The position numbers and the translations under genes are program-made. From the NCBI GenBank assembly GCA_001839685.1, contig MLAK01000502.1, forward strand, positions 1 to 64,000: a DNA stretch of 64,000 nucleotides. Reading direction: 5' to 3'. The notes beneath the pieces were generated by a model, which was not told where the DNA came from, made no database searches, and saw only the letters and a program-made list of their open reading frames with translations. This DNA is from Tritrichomonas foetus. Its lineage: Eukaryota > Parabasalia > Tritrichomonadida > Tritrichomonadidae. This document shows, piece after piece, positions 10,663-20,679 of the stretch (the stretch's first letter is position 1; every line of letters begins with the position of its first letter).

Positions 10663-12024
10663 ATGATGTCACAAATAATGAAGTGCTTTTTCTTTTTTAT
10701 ATTTAGTTCTGTATCGACAGAAATGGATCTAATAAAAGAATATTCGATCATTTTAAATCACGGAGCTATTCATTCACATTTTTTTAAAGCTTCAAAAGGA
10801 TTAATCATTTTTCGAAACTGGGATAATGTTGCTGTTACATATGATACTCATTTACAAACAATGTCAAATTATTCCATCGGGGGACCAATCACAAATACAC
10901 CTAACATCATTGGTATTTTTCTTGCAAATTATTTTGGTATGGTTTATTTCAAAGGAATTCAAAAAACAAATGTTTCATTTTCAGTAGTTTTTTTTCCAGA
11001 TGAATGTGAAACTATTTATATTTCTAATGCACGAAAATCATATATTAATCTCTCTCCTTTTAAAGATTTGAATAATAATATGAAACTATGCTTTTATAAT
11101 GCAGCTTCTAGCCCCATAAATTATAAAATTAAATATAATTTTGGAAACAACCAAAACAACAATCTCACATTTTTATCTAGTGCAACAAACGAAGTAATAT
11201 TAACTAATAAAGGTGAAATAACTGTAAATTATGCTGAAGCTTCGATTTTATTCCTTCAGACATCAACAATTTCATTAGAAAATTATCTTTCTATTGAAAT
11301 GAATGCTCCAAAATATGACCAACCATCTTCAATCTACACTGGCTATTTATCAACAGGAAAGCCATATTTTATAATTGGTGAAGATACTTTATTAGCCTTT
11401 TCACCGCATTTAGTATTAATTGTTGTTTCTGCTACTATTGCATCTGTTCTACTTTTATCTTATTACATTGCACATTTCTGTTGCAAAGTGCAGAAAATGA
11501 AAATTATTCGAGAAAATGATTTATTGAATCAAGACCAAATCTCCAATTCTAGTGAAGAACAACTTGAAAATATAAACTTTAACAGAAATGCAATTGTAAG
11601 TGATAACATTTCAACGATTAATTCAGTTAGAAGGATCAGCACACCTACCCATATAAATATTAGAATGATTCATTCAGATAATAAATCAGATTCTTCAGAA
11701 AGTTCAACATCGTCTTCCACAATAGCAAAAGTACAAAAAGAATTACAAAACAATCGAGATAATGTTCCTGTTTACTGGGAATCTAATAATTATGGATATC
11801 CACAAAATGAATATCATCATCCAACATATGGAATAATTCCACCATCGAATCTTTACAATTTCGACTCCAATGATGATTTTGATGATAAAGTTCAAGAAAT
11901 TTCACCCAAAGAATTTAAATTTCTATCCAATGATGATCATGACTCAAACATTCCTTATTTCCATTCTGGTAATTCTTTTTTAAATGAGTATTCATGTTCT
12001 CAGGAAGATGAAGAGGAAACATAA
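10663..12024 (+). CDS. Type I transmembrane protein with long cytoplasmic tail, unknown function
   Basis: A 453-residue protein read from the first ATG. It has an N-terminal hydrophobic core (CFFFFIFSSVST) typical of a signal peptide. An extracellular or lumenal domain of about 230 residues follows, rich in beta-type and Asn residues with several possible N-glycosylation sites. One transmembrane helix (LVLIVVSATIASVLLLSYYIA, followed by HFCC) is at about residues 250-275. The tail of about 180 residues is Ser/Asn/acidic-rich with several tyrosines, for example YPQNEYHHPTYG. Trichomonads have many single-pass surface proteins, but this one matches no family I can name. The tail tyrosines could be sorting signals, which is an inference. 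The stop is TAAA. A nearby ATG at 10666 is an equal alternative start. Confidence 0.75.
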   Translation: MMSQIMKCFFFFIFSSVSTEMDLIKEYSIILNHGAIHSHFFKASKGLIIFRNWDNVAVTYDTHLQTMSNYSIGGPITNTPNIIGIFLANYFGMVYFKGIQKTNVSFSVVFFPDECETIYISNARKSYINLSPFKDLNNNMKLCFYNAASSPINYKIKYNFGNNQNNNLTFLSSATNEVILTNKGEITVNYAEASILFLQTSTISLENYLSIEMNAPKYDQPSSIYTGYLSTGKPYFIIGEDTLLAFSPHLVLIVVSATIASVLLLSYYIAHFCCKVQKMKIIRENDLLNQDQISNSSEEQLENINFNRNAIVSDNISTINSVRRISTPTHINIRMIHSDNKSDSSESSTSSSTIAKVQKELQNNRDNVPVYWESNNYGYPQNEYHHPTYGIIPPSNLYNFDSNDDFDDKVQEISPKEFKFLSNDDHDSNIPYFHSGNSFLNEYSCSQEDEEET

Positions 12025-12115
12025 AACGACATTTAATGTATATTCTTGAGATAATTAAACTCAAAATGTTTGAATAAATCATAATTTGTAAAAAAATGCA
12101 TCTTTATTTTTTTTT

Positions 12116-12148
12116 CCCCCCCCCCCCCCCCCNNNNNNNNCCCCCCCC
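12116..12148. repeat. Poly-C homopolymer with an assembly gap
   Basis: A T-run passes into 17 C residues (12116-12132), then eight N (12133-12140), then eight C (12141-12148). The flanks suggest one long C tract of unresolved length, so the true distance here is unknown. It lies between the 3' ends of two convergent genes. Confidence 0.9.
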
Positions 12149-12299
12149 GCGACCTCAAAAATAAATTAATATATATTCAATGAGGCAATGCTGAAGATCA
12201 TAAAGAAATATTGGTGAATTTTAAATATTAAAATAAATAATAATAATAATAATTAAATCTACAAATATCATACAATTTAATATGGAATATACACGCATT

Positions 12300-15200
12300 C
12301 TATTCATCTTTATCAAGGCTCTGTTCTTCTAGGAAGTCATCAGAAATTTTATTGCCTTGAGAACCAAGTGTGGAATCCAATTTTCCAATTATCGAATTAA
12401 ACATATTTTCCATTTCCCCACATTTTGGTTCTTCTTCAAAACTATCTTTTTCTCCTTCATCACTACTACTTTTGTTACTCTCTTTTTCACTTTCTTGATC
12501 ATTTTCTTTTTCACTTTCTCGATCACTTTCTTGATCATTTTCTTTTTCACTTTCTTGATCATTTTCTCGATCACTTTCTTGATCATTTTCTTTTTCACTT
12601 TCTTGATCATTTTCTTTTTCACTTTCTTGATCATTTTCTTGATCACTTTCTTTTTCACTTCTTTCAGTGTTTTCATTATTTGATTCACTTGTACTTTCTT
12701 GACTATTTTCACATGCTTCACTATTTATGTTTTTATCAATTTCCTTCTCATTTGACTTTTCACTCTCATTTTTTTCGCGATATTCAGTATTTTGTTTTTT
12801 CTCATGATCAAACTTTTCTTTGGATTTGCCAGGAGAATTTGATTCACATTTTCTTATATCTTCGTTTTTATTATCTTTCCCATCCTTTTCGTTTTCTTTC
12901 ATATTTTCTGGATTTTCCGTATTTATTTCCTTTTTGTTATATATTTCATTCAGAAATTCATTATTTTCTTCAATATTATCGATTGAAGAAAAAGAGGCGC
13001 TATCTAACATTTCTCGATTTTCCAAATTATCGAAATCATTAAAATTATTTTCAATATTTTTATCTTTGTTGGGAAAATCATCTCCTGATGAAGTTTGATA
13101 GCTTGACGATTCACTTAACATTTCATCTACTTCATGACCATCGGTTTTTCCATTTTTATTATTTTCATTATTATTAACGCTTTCCTTGATTTCATTTTCA
13201 AAATTGTTTACTTCACTTTCATTATTTTCACTAGGATCTTCATTATTTTCATTATCAAAATCATTATCGGATTTCTCATTTTCATTATTTTCATCCTTTT
13301 TGTTTTTTTCATGATTTTTATCCAAGTTTTCATTTGGTTGAGCAGTTTCTTTGCTTGATAAACTATTTTCAAAAGAATCATTCACCATAATACTGTTGTT
13401 TTGTTGATTTGATCCGAGTTTTTCTATTTTTCGATTTTCTTCATCTTTGTTTTCAATTCGTCTTTCAAAATTGTCTGAAATTTGATCATCATTTGAATTG
13501 ACTAAATTATCAACTTTTTCCGAAAAATGATTTTGAAAATCCAATTTTTCATCATCTTTAATTTCTTCATTTTGTGTTTTATTTTCTGAATCATTTTCCA
13601 ATGTATTTTCAAACGATTCCGAATTTGAAAAATTTGTGATATTCGGTTTCGACTCTTCTTCTTTTTTAATTTGTACTTCGTTTTCATTTGTTTTATTATC
13701 GTCATTTACAAGAAAAAAATTATCTTGATTTTGATTTTTATTTTCATTTAGTGGAAAACATAGTTTGCTATCATTTTTCTGGTCTTGATTTGAGTTCATT
13801 TCATCACGAAAAAAATATTCGTTTTTCTGGGAGTTTGTAGAAATAGACACTTCATGATTATTGAATTCCATCTCTTTTTCCTCATTTTCAATTTTATCAT
13901 CGAAATTTATTTCGTTTGTATCCAAATTTCTTTGTTTAATCCCTTCGTTCTTTTCCTCATCCGAAACATTTCCCTGATAATTATTTACATTACTATTTTG
14001 ATAGTTGGTGTTATGATTATCATTGTTGTTGTTGTTGTTATCATTCATGATTTCGGGTTGGCTAGATTGGCGTTTTTGATTTGCATAGTCCAAAATATAG
14101 ATATTATTGAAAGTTGGCTTTTTGACATATTTCGAATCGGCTTTTTTCGGTTTATTTTTCGTTTCTCGTTGAGTTCGATATTTTGGATTATCTGAAGGAG
14201 CAGGAATTCCTCTGAATCGAAACAATGAAGTATTTTGTGTTTGTTTGAATGGTTGCTTTTTGAGAGTAATTTTTCTTGAAGTCGAAATTTGTGAATTTTG
14301 TGAATTAGAATTGTTATATCCTGAATTTGGTGCAGGAAGTGGTGGCAATAACGGATCAATTAAATAATCAGTTTCTCTGGCAACTACAGAATAAGTTTGA
14401 TTTGAATTCATTTCGCTTGAAATATCTGTAGTCTGAAATCTTTTTTTCCTTGTTGTTGTATCTTTAATGTTTAATACATTATTACGTTTTTCAATTACTT
14501 CGCGATCAAGTTCATGTTTCGTTTCAATAATTTTTCTCATTTCTTGTCTATTTTCTCTCAATCTCGCCAGTTCCTGTGTTTGTTTTTGAATAAGACGATT
14601 TTTCATAACTTGATAATCATGATTCAATTGTCTTAATTGTTCATCAGTTTCTTTCTGTGTTTGTTTTTCTATTTCTATTTGCATTTGCCTAGCCTTTTGA
14701 ATATTTCCTGTAAGAATTGCAGATCTTTCAATTTGCTTCATTTGTAAAAGCTTAGTAGATGCTTTTCTGTATTTTTGTGGCATTTCAACTTCCCATTGGT
14801 TTTCAAAAGAATTTCTTTCATATTGATGGTTTTCAATCATTTCATTTTCTAAAGTTGAGGACTCTTCATCGAACGTTTGAAGAAGACTTTCCTGATGATC
14901 CAAAATATATGTAGTATCTTCTTCATACATACTTCTTTGTGTAGAAATGGGTGCAGCTTGCACCTTTCTTTCAGATAATTCATCTTTTACAATCAATAGA
15001 AAATCATTATAATTTTCTGCATCATCGTAATTTTTCTGAAGTGTGGCTTTATGTGAAGCAGCACGTACATAAATAATTAAATTATTTAAATCGTTATCTT
15101 CAACTTCTTTGATATCGCCACCATTTGAGATTGTATCGTATATTTCTGAAATGTGTTTGTTTTCCAATATCGAGGCAGTTTGCGTGTTTGACCTTTTCTT

Positions 15201-15419
15201 TGTTAGGAAATTGGATTTTGGACTTTTTTGATTTTGTAGAGACTTGTTTGATGATCTTTTGGGGAGAATAAGCGGTCCGTATCTGTAGTTATAATTGAGT
15301 TGAGCATTGCTTGTAGCATAAATGCTTGATTTATTCCTGTTGGAAGAAATGCTCATTACTGACATACCACATGAAAAATAAAATTCGTTAAAATATGTCT
15401 TTCCGTCATTTACAATCAT
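12300..15419 (-). CDS. Large acidic, repeat-containing coiled-coil protein
   Basis: A 1,039-residue protein. The N-terminal third (about 80-330) is the most ordered part. It is a helical region followed by a long Gln/Arg/Glu-rich coiled coil (around IERSAILTGNIQKARQMQIE and the following 90 residues). A basic linker comes next, then a C-terminal half of low complexity, very rich in Asn, Glu, Asp, Lys and Ser. Near the end is an eight-residue repeat of the ESEKENDQ type (about residues 918-980). No enzymatic motif is visible. Similar low-complexity proteins are common in trichomonads, and function is unknown. The first ATG is at 15419; an in-frame ATG at 15365 is preceded by TTTTCATG and could be the real start. 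The stop is TAG. Confidence 0.7.
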   Translation of the reverse strand: MIVNDGKTYFNEFYFSCGMSVMSISSNRNKSSIYATSNAQLNYNYRYGPLILPKRSSNKSLQNQKSPKSNFLTKKRSNTQTASILENKHISEIYDTISNGGDIKEVEDNDLNNLIIYVRAASHKATLQKNYDDAENYNDFLLIVKDELSERKVQAAPISTQRSMYEEDTTYILDHQESLLQTFDEESSTLENEMIENHQYERNSFENQWEVEMPQKYRKASTKLLQMKQIERSAILTGNIQKARQMQIEIEKQTQKETDEQLRQLNHDYQVMKNRLIQKQTQELARLRENRQEMRKIIETKHELDREVIEKRNNVLNIKDTTTRKKRFQTTDISSEMNSNQTYSVVARETDYLIDPLLPPLPAPNSGYNNSNSQNSQISTSRKITLKKQPFKQTQNTSLFRFRGIPAPSDNPKYRTQRETKNKPKKADSKYVKKPTFNNIYILDYANQKRQSSQPEIMNDNNNNNNDNHNTNYQNSNVNNYQGNVSDEEKNEGIKQRNLDTNEINFDDKIENEEKEMEFNNHEVSISTNSQKNEYFFRDEMNSNQDQKNDSKLCFPLNENKNQNQDNFFLVNDDNKTNENEVQIKKEEESKPNITNFSNSESFENTLENDSENKTQNEEIKDDEKLDFQNHFSEKVDNLVNSNDDQISDNFERRIENKDEENRKIEKLGSNQQNNSIMVNDSFENSLSSKETAQPNENLDKNHEKNKKDENNENEKSDNDFDNENNEDPSENNESEVNNFENEIKESVNNNENNKNGKTDGHEVDEMLSESSSYQTSSGDDFPNKDKNIENNFNDFDNLENREMLDSASFSSIDNIEENNEFLNEIYNKKEINTENPENMKENEKDGKDNKNEDIRKCESNSPGKSKEKFDHEKKQNTEYREKNESEKSNEKEIDKNINSEACENSQESTSESNNENTERSEKESDQENDQESEKENDQESEKENDQESDRENDQESEKENDQESDRESEKENDQESEKESNKSSSDEGEKDSFEEEPKCGEMENMFNSIIGKLDSTLGSQGNKISDDFLEEQSLDKDE
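12480..12664 (-). repeat. Tandem 24-base repeat coding for ESEKENDQ units
   Basis: Reiterated copies of a 24-base unit, with 12-base half-unit variants, encode (E/D)S(E/D)(K/R)ENDQ octads inside the acidic protein. The unit is low in stop codons in several frames, so long spurious open frames appear on both strands across it. Copy number may vary between isolates. Confidence 0.8.
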
Positions 15420-15492
15420 TATTTTCTAAGTTTAACAGGTCATATCGTCTCAAAATTTTGGTGCCACCCCGATTTTTGATGTTGCTCAAAAC

Positions 15493-15894
15493 ATGAATAT
15501 AAGTTGGAAGCAGAATACATCAAATTCTACATCACCTACTCCTTGGAATTTTAATAAAAAAATAACAACAACATCATCATCATCAGGAAATCTTGGAGAT
15601 TCTTTTTTTTTGAATCTACATGAAAACAAATCCGATCAAAATACTCCCTTCAAACGTGATCAAGAAGGCGAAAATGAAAGGCGATTTTATGGTGATGGAT
15701 CATTCAATGATTTTTGTTATTCTTTCGAACCAATTCTACAGAAAAATCTCATGTCTATATATGGCAAAGTTTATGGCATTACTTCACAAGATGTTCATGA
15801 AATACTTGTTGATATGTATTCCAAAGTTCCAGGTCTGATGATGCGCCTCGCAGCTGCAGAGCCTCCATCATCTGATGAAATAGATGAAAAATGA
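15493..15894 (+). CDS. Small hypothetical protein
   Basis: A 133-residue protein. The first half is a disordered Ser/Thr/Asn-rich segment including a Ser run. The second half looks folded and helical (FNDFCYSFEPILQ through YGKVYGITSQDVHEILVDMY) and ends in an acidic tail. I recognise no family. It is divergent from the acidic coiled-coil gene, with about 70 bases between their ATGs, so the two may share a promoter region. The stop is TGA, showing that TGA is used as a terminator here. Confidence 0.6.
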   Translation: MNISWKQNTSNSTSPTPWNFNKKITTTSSSSGNLGDSFFLNLHENKSDQNTPFKRDQEGENERRFYGDGSFNDFCYSFEPILQKNLMSIYGKVYGITSQDVHEILVDMYSKVPGLMMRLAAAEPPSSDEIDEK

Positions 15895-16504
15895 ATTTTG
15901 ATTCCGAAATTGTTATTTTACCTTTCTTTTTTGCAGTTTTGTTCCTTTTTTTTACATTTATTTTTGTTATTTTCTTTAAATATTATCTTTTTTATTGTTA
16001 ATTTGTTGTTTTTGCCATATTTCATGAATTTCTAATAGAAATGTTTGAATAAATTATTGACACAATCGGAACTTCTTCAGTTTAGAAGCCCAAAATCATA
16101 AAAATCTGAATTTATATTTTATTGAATTTCTAGAAAATGAAAATCACCACAATTTAATGAAGGAATAATGGAAAGGCTAATCCAATAACTCTTCAAACAT
16201 TTCAATGAATTTACATGATGGACTTATTTTCATTTTCCAAAAAATTTCAGAAAGGCATGAAGATTTTATCGGTGAAAAAGGAATGAAGTTATCTGAAAAA
16301 GACATCTTTCAAAGGAAAATGATTGACAAAGAATGATAATATTTACTCGAAAAAAATATGCTTTGTTAACACGAAAACTATCACATGAAATAAATTGTAA
16401 ATAACATGCAAATTTCAGTGAGTCATCAGGTCACTTTCTGTAATTTACAGTTGCTTTTTTCAATGATATTCAAATGGTAACATCCAAAAAAATATTTCAT
16501 TTAA
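15895..16504. other. Intergenic region
   Basis: About 610 AT-rich bases with no gene seen. The last bases hold the initiator-like motif of the Rab gene. Confidence 0.5.
16497..16502 (+). promoter_or_regulatory. Initiator motif (TCATTT)
   Basis: TCATTT lies directly upstream of the Rab ATG at 16505, giving a leader of only about six bases. It is one of the best matches here to the trichomonad Inr consensus. Confidence 0.55.
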
Positions 16505-17071
16505 ATGCATGCGAGATATAAAGTTGTTCTTATTGGGGATTCAGGTGTTGGAAAAACATCAATCGTCAATCGATATATCAAAAAAGAGTTTAATGATTTA
16601 GTTTATACAACAATTGCAGGTGCAGGTGCATCAGCAACAATAAAAACTGAAAATGGTGAAGTTCAACTCGAAATTTGGGATACTGCTGGTCAAGAACAAT
16701 ATAAAAGCATTGTTGGAATGTATTTTCGAAAGGCATCAGCAGTAATTTTAGTTTATGATGTGACTAATAGGAATTCTTATGTCAACATCAAAAGCTGGAA
16801 TGATAAGATTAAAGAATGCACATCATCAAAAATTCCACTATTTATTGTTGGAAATAAAATTGATATTCAAGAACAAAGATGTGTAAATATATCTGAAGCA
16901 CGAGAATTAGCTGAAAGACTGGGTTCAAGAGGTTATTTTGAATGTTCTGCTAAAACATCAGAAGGCGTTAATTTTGTTTTTGAGGCAGTTGCTCATTCTC
17001 CTAAAATGACGCCAATAGAAGTAACATCAATTGAGACAGTGAATAATACTAATAATAGATCATGTTGTTAA
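16505..17071 (+). CDS. Rab-family small GTPase
   Basis: A 188-residue Rab with all G motifs. These are the P-loop GDSGVGKTS (residues 11-19), a switch I threonine in TTIAGAG, WDTAGQE, GNKID for guanine recognition, and ECSAK. The C-terminus NNRSCC ends in two cysteines for geranylgeranylation. Rabs control vesicle docking and transport. The effector region reads TIAGAGASATI instead of the usual TIG(V/I)EF, placing it among divergent trichomonad Rabs; I cannot assign a number. The start is supported by the TCATTT initiator six bases upstream. The stop is TAAA. Its partner P4-ATPase gene is convergent downstream. Confidence 0.93.
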   Translation: MHARYKVVLIGDSGVGKTSIVNRYIKKEFNDLVYTTIAGAGASATIKTENGEVQLEIWDTAGQEQYKSIVGMYFRKASAVILVYDVTNRNSYVNIKSWNDKIKECTSSKIPLFIVGNKIDIQEQRCVNISEARELAERLGSRGYFECSAKTSEGVNFVFEAVAHSPKMTPIEVTSIETVNNTNNRSCC

Positions 17072-17335
17072 ATAAATATTCTATTCATCAAATTTTTTTG
17101 GAAAAAAATTTTCAAATTTGGATGATTTCTTTTGAAGAAAAAAAGAATTATAATTAAATCCAATTTCTTGAAACGACGAGTTGTGCGATTCATTGACTAT
17201 GACTACAATCAAATTATGACAATCACAATAAATATAAATATCTACAAGATATTTTTTAAGAAAACAAAATCACAATAATTTGAATACACAATTAACCGAT
17301 TATGAATTTGTTTAATAATTAATAATTATTTGCCT

Positions 17336-20300
17336 TTATTTTACACATCCACAGAGAGTACAGAAAGGTGTACACAAATTATGACTCTCATCCCAAACAG
17401 TAAGTGAGTCTGCCGATTTTAGGCGTTGATAGTCTTTAGTTCCTTCATCAGCATTAACAAGATATGTTGGTTGATACCTAGATTGTGTTGTAACTTCATT
17501 ATATCTCAATTGTTGTGCATTTGTTGGTAAGAATGTTGAGAACAATGATTGAATGAACACAATTGGCATTACAGAAATAGTCGTAGCTGTAATAGATACA
17601 ATCCAATCATAAGGATTAGAATAAACTCTCCAGCAAACTAAATAAGCATCTCTTGTCATTGAGAAGTCGGCAATAAGGTTTGCAAAGATAGTGAACAAAA
17701 CATACAAGAACCAATTACCCCAAATAAAGATGAAGTTCAACGATGTAAATTGTTGTGTATCGAAAACAACAGTAAAAAGAACATTCAATATACACGTTGA
17801 ATATGCAACTTGTTGAACTTCATCAAGTCCCATTGGTGATCCATCAACACCATTAACACTGTTTCCAGTTAATGAAAAGTTAATAACAATGACAACAACA
17901 GCAGCATGATAGATAGCTCTCATAATCCACCAGAACATTGATCTTGGATTACAGTAAGTGCGACAACGTGAATCAGAATAAATGTAAGGATGCAGGAAAA
18001 CAGTTTCTTCTTCAACATCTTTATCAAAGAGGAAGAAAATTACTGGAAGAACAGTGAAAATAGCATTATAACACATTAAGTTAAAATCATTCACAAATGA
18101 AGCACCAGAGAATCCATTCCAAAACATAAATCCAACTTGAATCAATGCAAGCATGATGGATTTATAGAAACAGAATTGTGTAAGCCAAGCTGTGCGATAG
18201 AATGAGAACCTTCCATGTATTAAAAGCAATCTTTGAAGTGAACTAAAACGTGAAATAGCAAAGTCAGATGCAATTGAAGCTTGCCTTCCCTCTTTACCCA
18301 TAATACCAATTCCAATGTGTGCTGTACGTAACATAACAACATCATTACCCCCATCACCAACTGCCATTGTAACTTTCTTTAATGATTGAATTGCTTCCAC
18401 ATACAAAGATTTCTGTAATGGTGTGGTTCTTGCACATATGACACATTTCGCTAGAGATGCAATTTTAGCGAATTTTTTCTTGTATTTTCCAAGATATTCT
18501 GGTGTAAGCGGAGAATCACCACGAAGAACAAGATCAAATGGTTTTGAAGAACGTTTTGCATGCTTTTTAAGAAGTTTTAATATTTCATCAGCTTTCATTC
18601 CTTTAGAATCATCACTAATATCAATTAAATCTTCTTCATTGGTGATTAGTCTAGTAGTTCGTGCAATTTTGATTGCAGTTCCTTGGACATCTCCAGTAAC
18701 CATCCATACATGAATACCTGCATCTCTAAGCATAGAAATGGTCTGTGGAACACCATCTTGTAATTTATCTTCAATACCTGTGCAACCAAGGAGAATTTGC
18801 CCTTCTTCAAATTCGGTGTATACAGTGTTAACCGCTTCTTCACGATTAGCTAAATCGTCTTCAGTTTTGGCTCTGTTCAAATCAGAAGAGAATTTCTTAT
18901 ACTCATCTTCAGTGATCTGTTTAGTTGACATTGCCATAACACGAAGACCCAAATAAGAAAATGTATCAACTTGTTCAAGGAAACCTTCATAAATATTTCC
19001 ACAATTATTCATGATCATTTCATGTGCTCCTTTACTGAATAAAAAGTATAAACCAGTTGATTCTTGACGAGCAACAACAGACATTCTCTTTCTTTCATAG
19101 CTAAATGGAAGTACATCAACAATCTTAAATGTCTCTTTCGGAATATTTAATTTAGGTGATTCAATTGTTATCGTATCTTCATCTTCATCCAATGAAAGAA
19201 GAATACCAAGTTTATCCATTCCAGTTAAGAATGAAACCTCTTCTGCCGACATTCCTTCAAATGCAACCTTTCCAGATTCAGTTTGGATAATTTTTACTGT
19301 GTGACAAAGACAAAGGTTGTAAATGAAGTAAAGGATTCCGTCTCTTTCGCGTTTATTCGCTTCTTCTAAGGTGTTTAATATTTCACCGAATGATTTATCC
19401 TCATATATATCGACTGCATCTGAACTGTGCCCGAAAAATCCCTTTTCAAGACCAAGTTTCTTCAAAAACATCTCATTTTCAGTCATTGTACCTGTTTTAT
19501 CAGAGAAAATATATTCGATTGCACCAAGATCTTCAATAACGCTAGTATTATTAACAAGTGTTCGTGTTTTAGTCCTATAGTCATACATTTGAACATCATT
19601 TCTAATCCAAACTGCATAGATGTATTTACAAATATCAAGTGTGACTTTCAATGAAATTGGAATCATAATTGATGTGAGTAAATAACATCTTACATAATAA
19701 ATAATTGATTGTGTCCCTTTTGTAATATCTAATCTTAAATATGGTTCACTTTCTCTTAAAATTCCTTTTTGCCAGTTTGCAATACTTCCATAAACAATAG
19801 CCAATAAAATTTGACAACAAAAAAGGAGTAAAGAGCACTTATCAAGGAATTTTTCAATTTGTGTCCATTTAATTGGTGGCTGGTTTGAGTTTAAACCAAG
19901 TTTTGTTTGATTCCCGGTATAACAAGCTAAGCCATAAATATATTTGATATTTCTTAAAAAGACGCCACACTGAATGAATTGTTCTTTGGACATAGATATA
20001 CGATTACTACGCTCATGGTCAATATGAGCATAGCTATTGAAAGAATAGATTTCTGGAGTTGGTGGTTGACATCTGATAATTATTTTATGATCTTGAAGAC
20101 CACTTTCTCCAAGTTCTTGAATATCTTTTGGTGCAATGATTTCTTTTAAGTTGGTTTCACCATCCAAATTTGCTGTTTCTATAAAAGCACGACCAAGGTC
20201 ATCTGATGAATGAAGGATGGCCATATCGCATGGTGCTTCTTCATCTCTTTTCAAAATAACAATATCACCAACCGTGATTTCTTGTGATTCGATTGTAAGT

Positions 20301-20674
20301 TTTTTCTTATCTCGAATGATTTCGTACATGCGGGTGTTCAGCGCTTTGTCCTGCTGGTGCTGTTGATAGTCATCAATACCTTCTCGAATGAAAGCGATTG
20401 CGAAAATGATGACTATTGGCGCCCATGTTGTGAGCGGGTTAACTGGAGAAACGTCTTTCCAAAGTTGAAGGCAACCAATGATGATAAAGTAAAGATTCAT
20501 GAAGCGGCAAAGGTGGGCAATCAAAATCAAAGGTAAAAATGTAAAAACTGTATATTTGCTGTTAACGACTTTGTTGTGACCGTATTTTTTGCTTTCTTCG
20601 TATGAATTCGATTTAATTATACGGTCTTCCATTTCAATTTTCTCGCAGCATTTGCAATGAAAAGGAAGCCGCAT
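17336..20674 (-). CDS. P4-type ATPase (phospholipid flippase)
   Basis: A 1,112-residue P4-ATPase, which moves aminophospholipids from the outer or lumenal to the cytosolic leaflet of secretory and plasma membranes. Visible motifs in order are the N-terminal FTFLPLILIAHLCRFMNLYF helix region, the actuator LDGET, PISL in TM4, the phosphorylation site DKTGTMT, a KGAHEM nucleotide-domain motif, MVTGD, and the hinge GDGGNDVVML. About six hydrophobic helices follow. Length and order match the family. DKTGTMT replaces the usual DKTGTLT, and GDGGND the usual GDGAND; neither should abolish function. The N-terminus has a CKCCEK cysteine cluster. The ATG at 20674 overlaps a TCATTA initiator-like motif and the stop is TAAA. 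Confidence 0.97.
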   Translation of the reverse strand: MRLPFHCKCCEKIEMEDRIIKSNSYEESKKYGHNKVVNSKYTVFTFLPLILIAHLCRFMNLYFIIIGCLQLWKDVSPVNPLTTWAPIVIIFAIAFIREGIDDYQQHQQDKALNTRMYEIIRDKKKLTIESQEITVGDIVILKRDEEAPCDMAILHSSDDLGRAFIETANLDGETNLKEIIAPKDIQELGESGLQDHKIIIRCQPPTPEIYSFNSYAHIDHERSNRISMSKEQFIQCGVFLRNIKYIYGLACYTGNQTKLGLNSNQPPIKWTQIEKFLDKCSLLLFCCQILLAIVYGSIANWQKGILRESEPYLRLDITKGTQSIIYYVRCYLLTSIMIPISLKVTLDICKYIYAVWIRNDVQMYDYRTKTRTLVNNTSVIEDLGAIEYIFSDKTGTMTENEMFLKKLGLEKGFFGHSSDAVDIYEDKSFGEILNTLEEANKRERDGILYFIYNLCLCHTVKIIQTESGKVAFEGMSAEEVSFLTGMDKLGILLSLDEDEDTITIESPKLNIPKETFKIVDVLPFSYERKRMSVVARQESTGLYFLFSKGAHEMIMNNCGNIYEGFLEQVDTFSYLGLRVMAMSTKQITEDEYKKFSSDLNRAKTEDDLANREEAVNTVYTEFEEGQILLGCTGIEDKLQDGVPQTISMLRDAGIHVWMVTGDVQGTAIKIARTTRLITNEEDLIDISDDSKGMKADEILKLLKKHAKRSSKPFDLVLRGDSPLTPEYLGKYKKKFAKIASLAKCVICARTTPLQKSLYVEAIQSLKKVTMAVGDGGNDVVMLRTAHIGIGIMGKEGRQASIASDFAISRFSSLQRLLLIHGRFSFYRTAWLTQFCFYKSIMLALIQVGFMFWNGFSGASFVNDFNLMCYNAIFTVLPVIFFLFDKDVEEETVFLHPYIYSDSRCRTYCNPRSMFWWIMRAIYHAAVVVIVINFSLTGNSVNGVDGSPMGLDEVQQVAYSTCILNVLFTVVFDTQQFTSLNFIFIWGNWFLYVLFTIFANLIADFSMTRDAYLVCWRVYSNPYDWIVSITATTISVMPIVFIQSLFSTFLPTNAQQLRYNEVTTQSRYQPTYLVNADEGTKDYQRLKSADSLTVWDESHNLCTPFCTLCGCVK

Positions 20675-20679
20675 AATGA
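20674..20679 (-). promoter_or_regulatory. Initiator-like motif (TCATTA)
   Basis: On the minus strand TTTCATTATG places TCA immediately before the ATPase ATG, giving a nearly leaderless transcript if used. Confidence 0.4.

Noticed and set aside
12357..14359. Several long open frames overlapping the acidic protein on both strands
   Set aside because: They follow from the repeat and low-complexity codons of the real gene and encode monotonous Phe/His/Lys strings.
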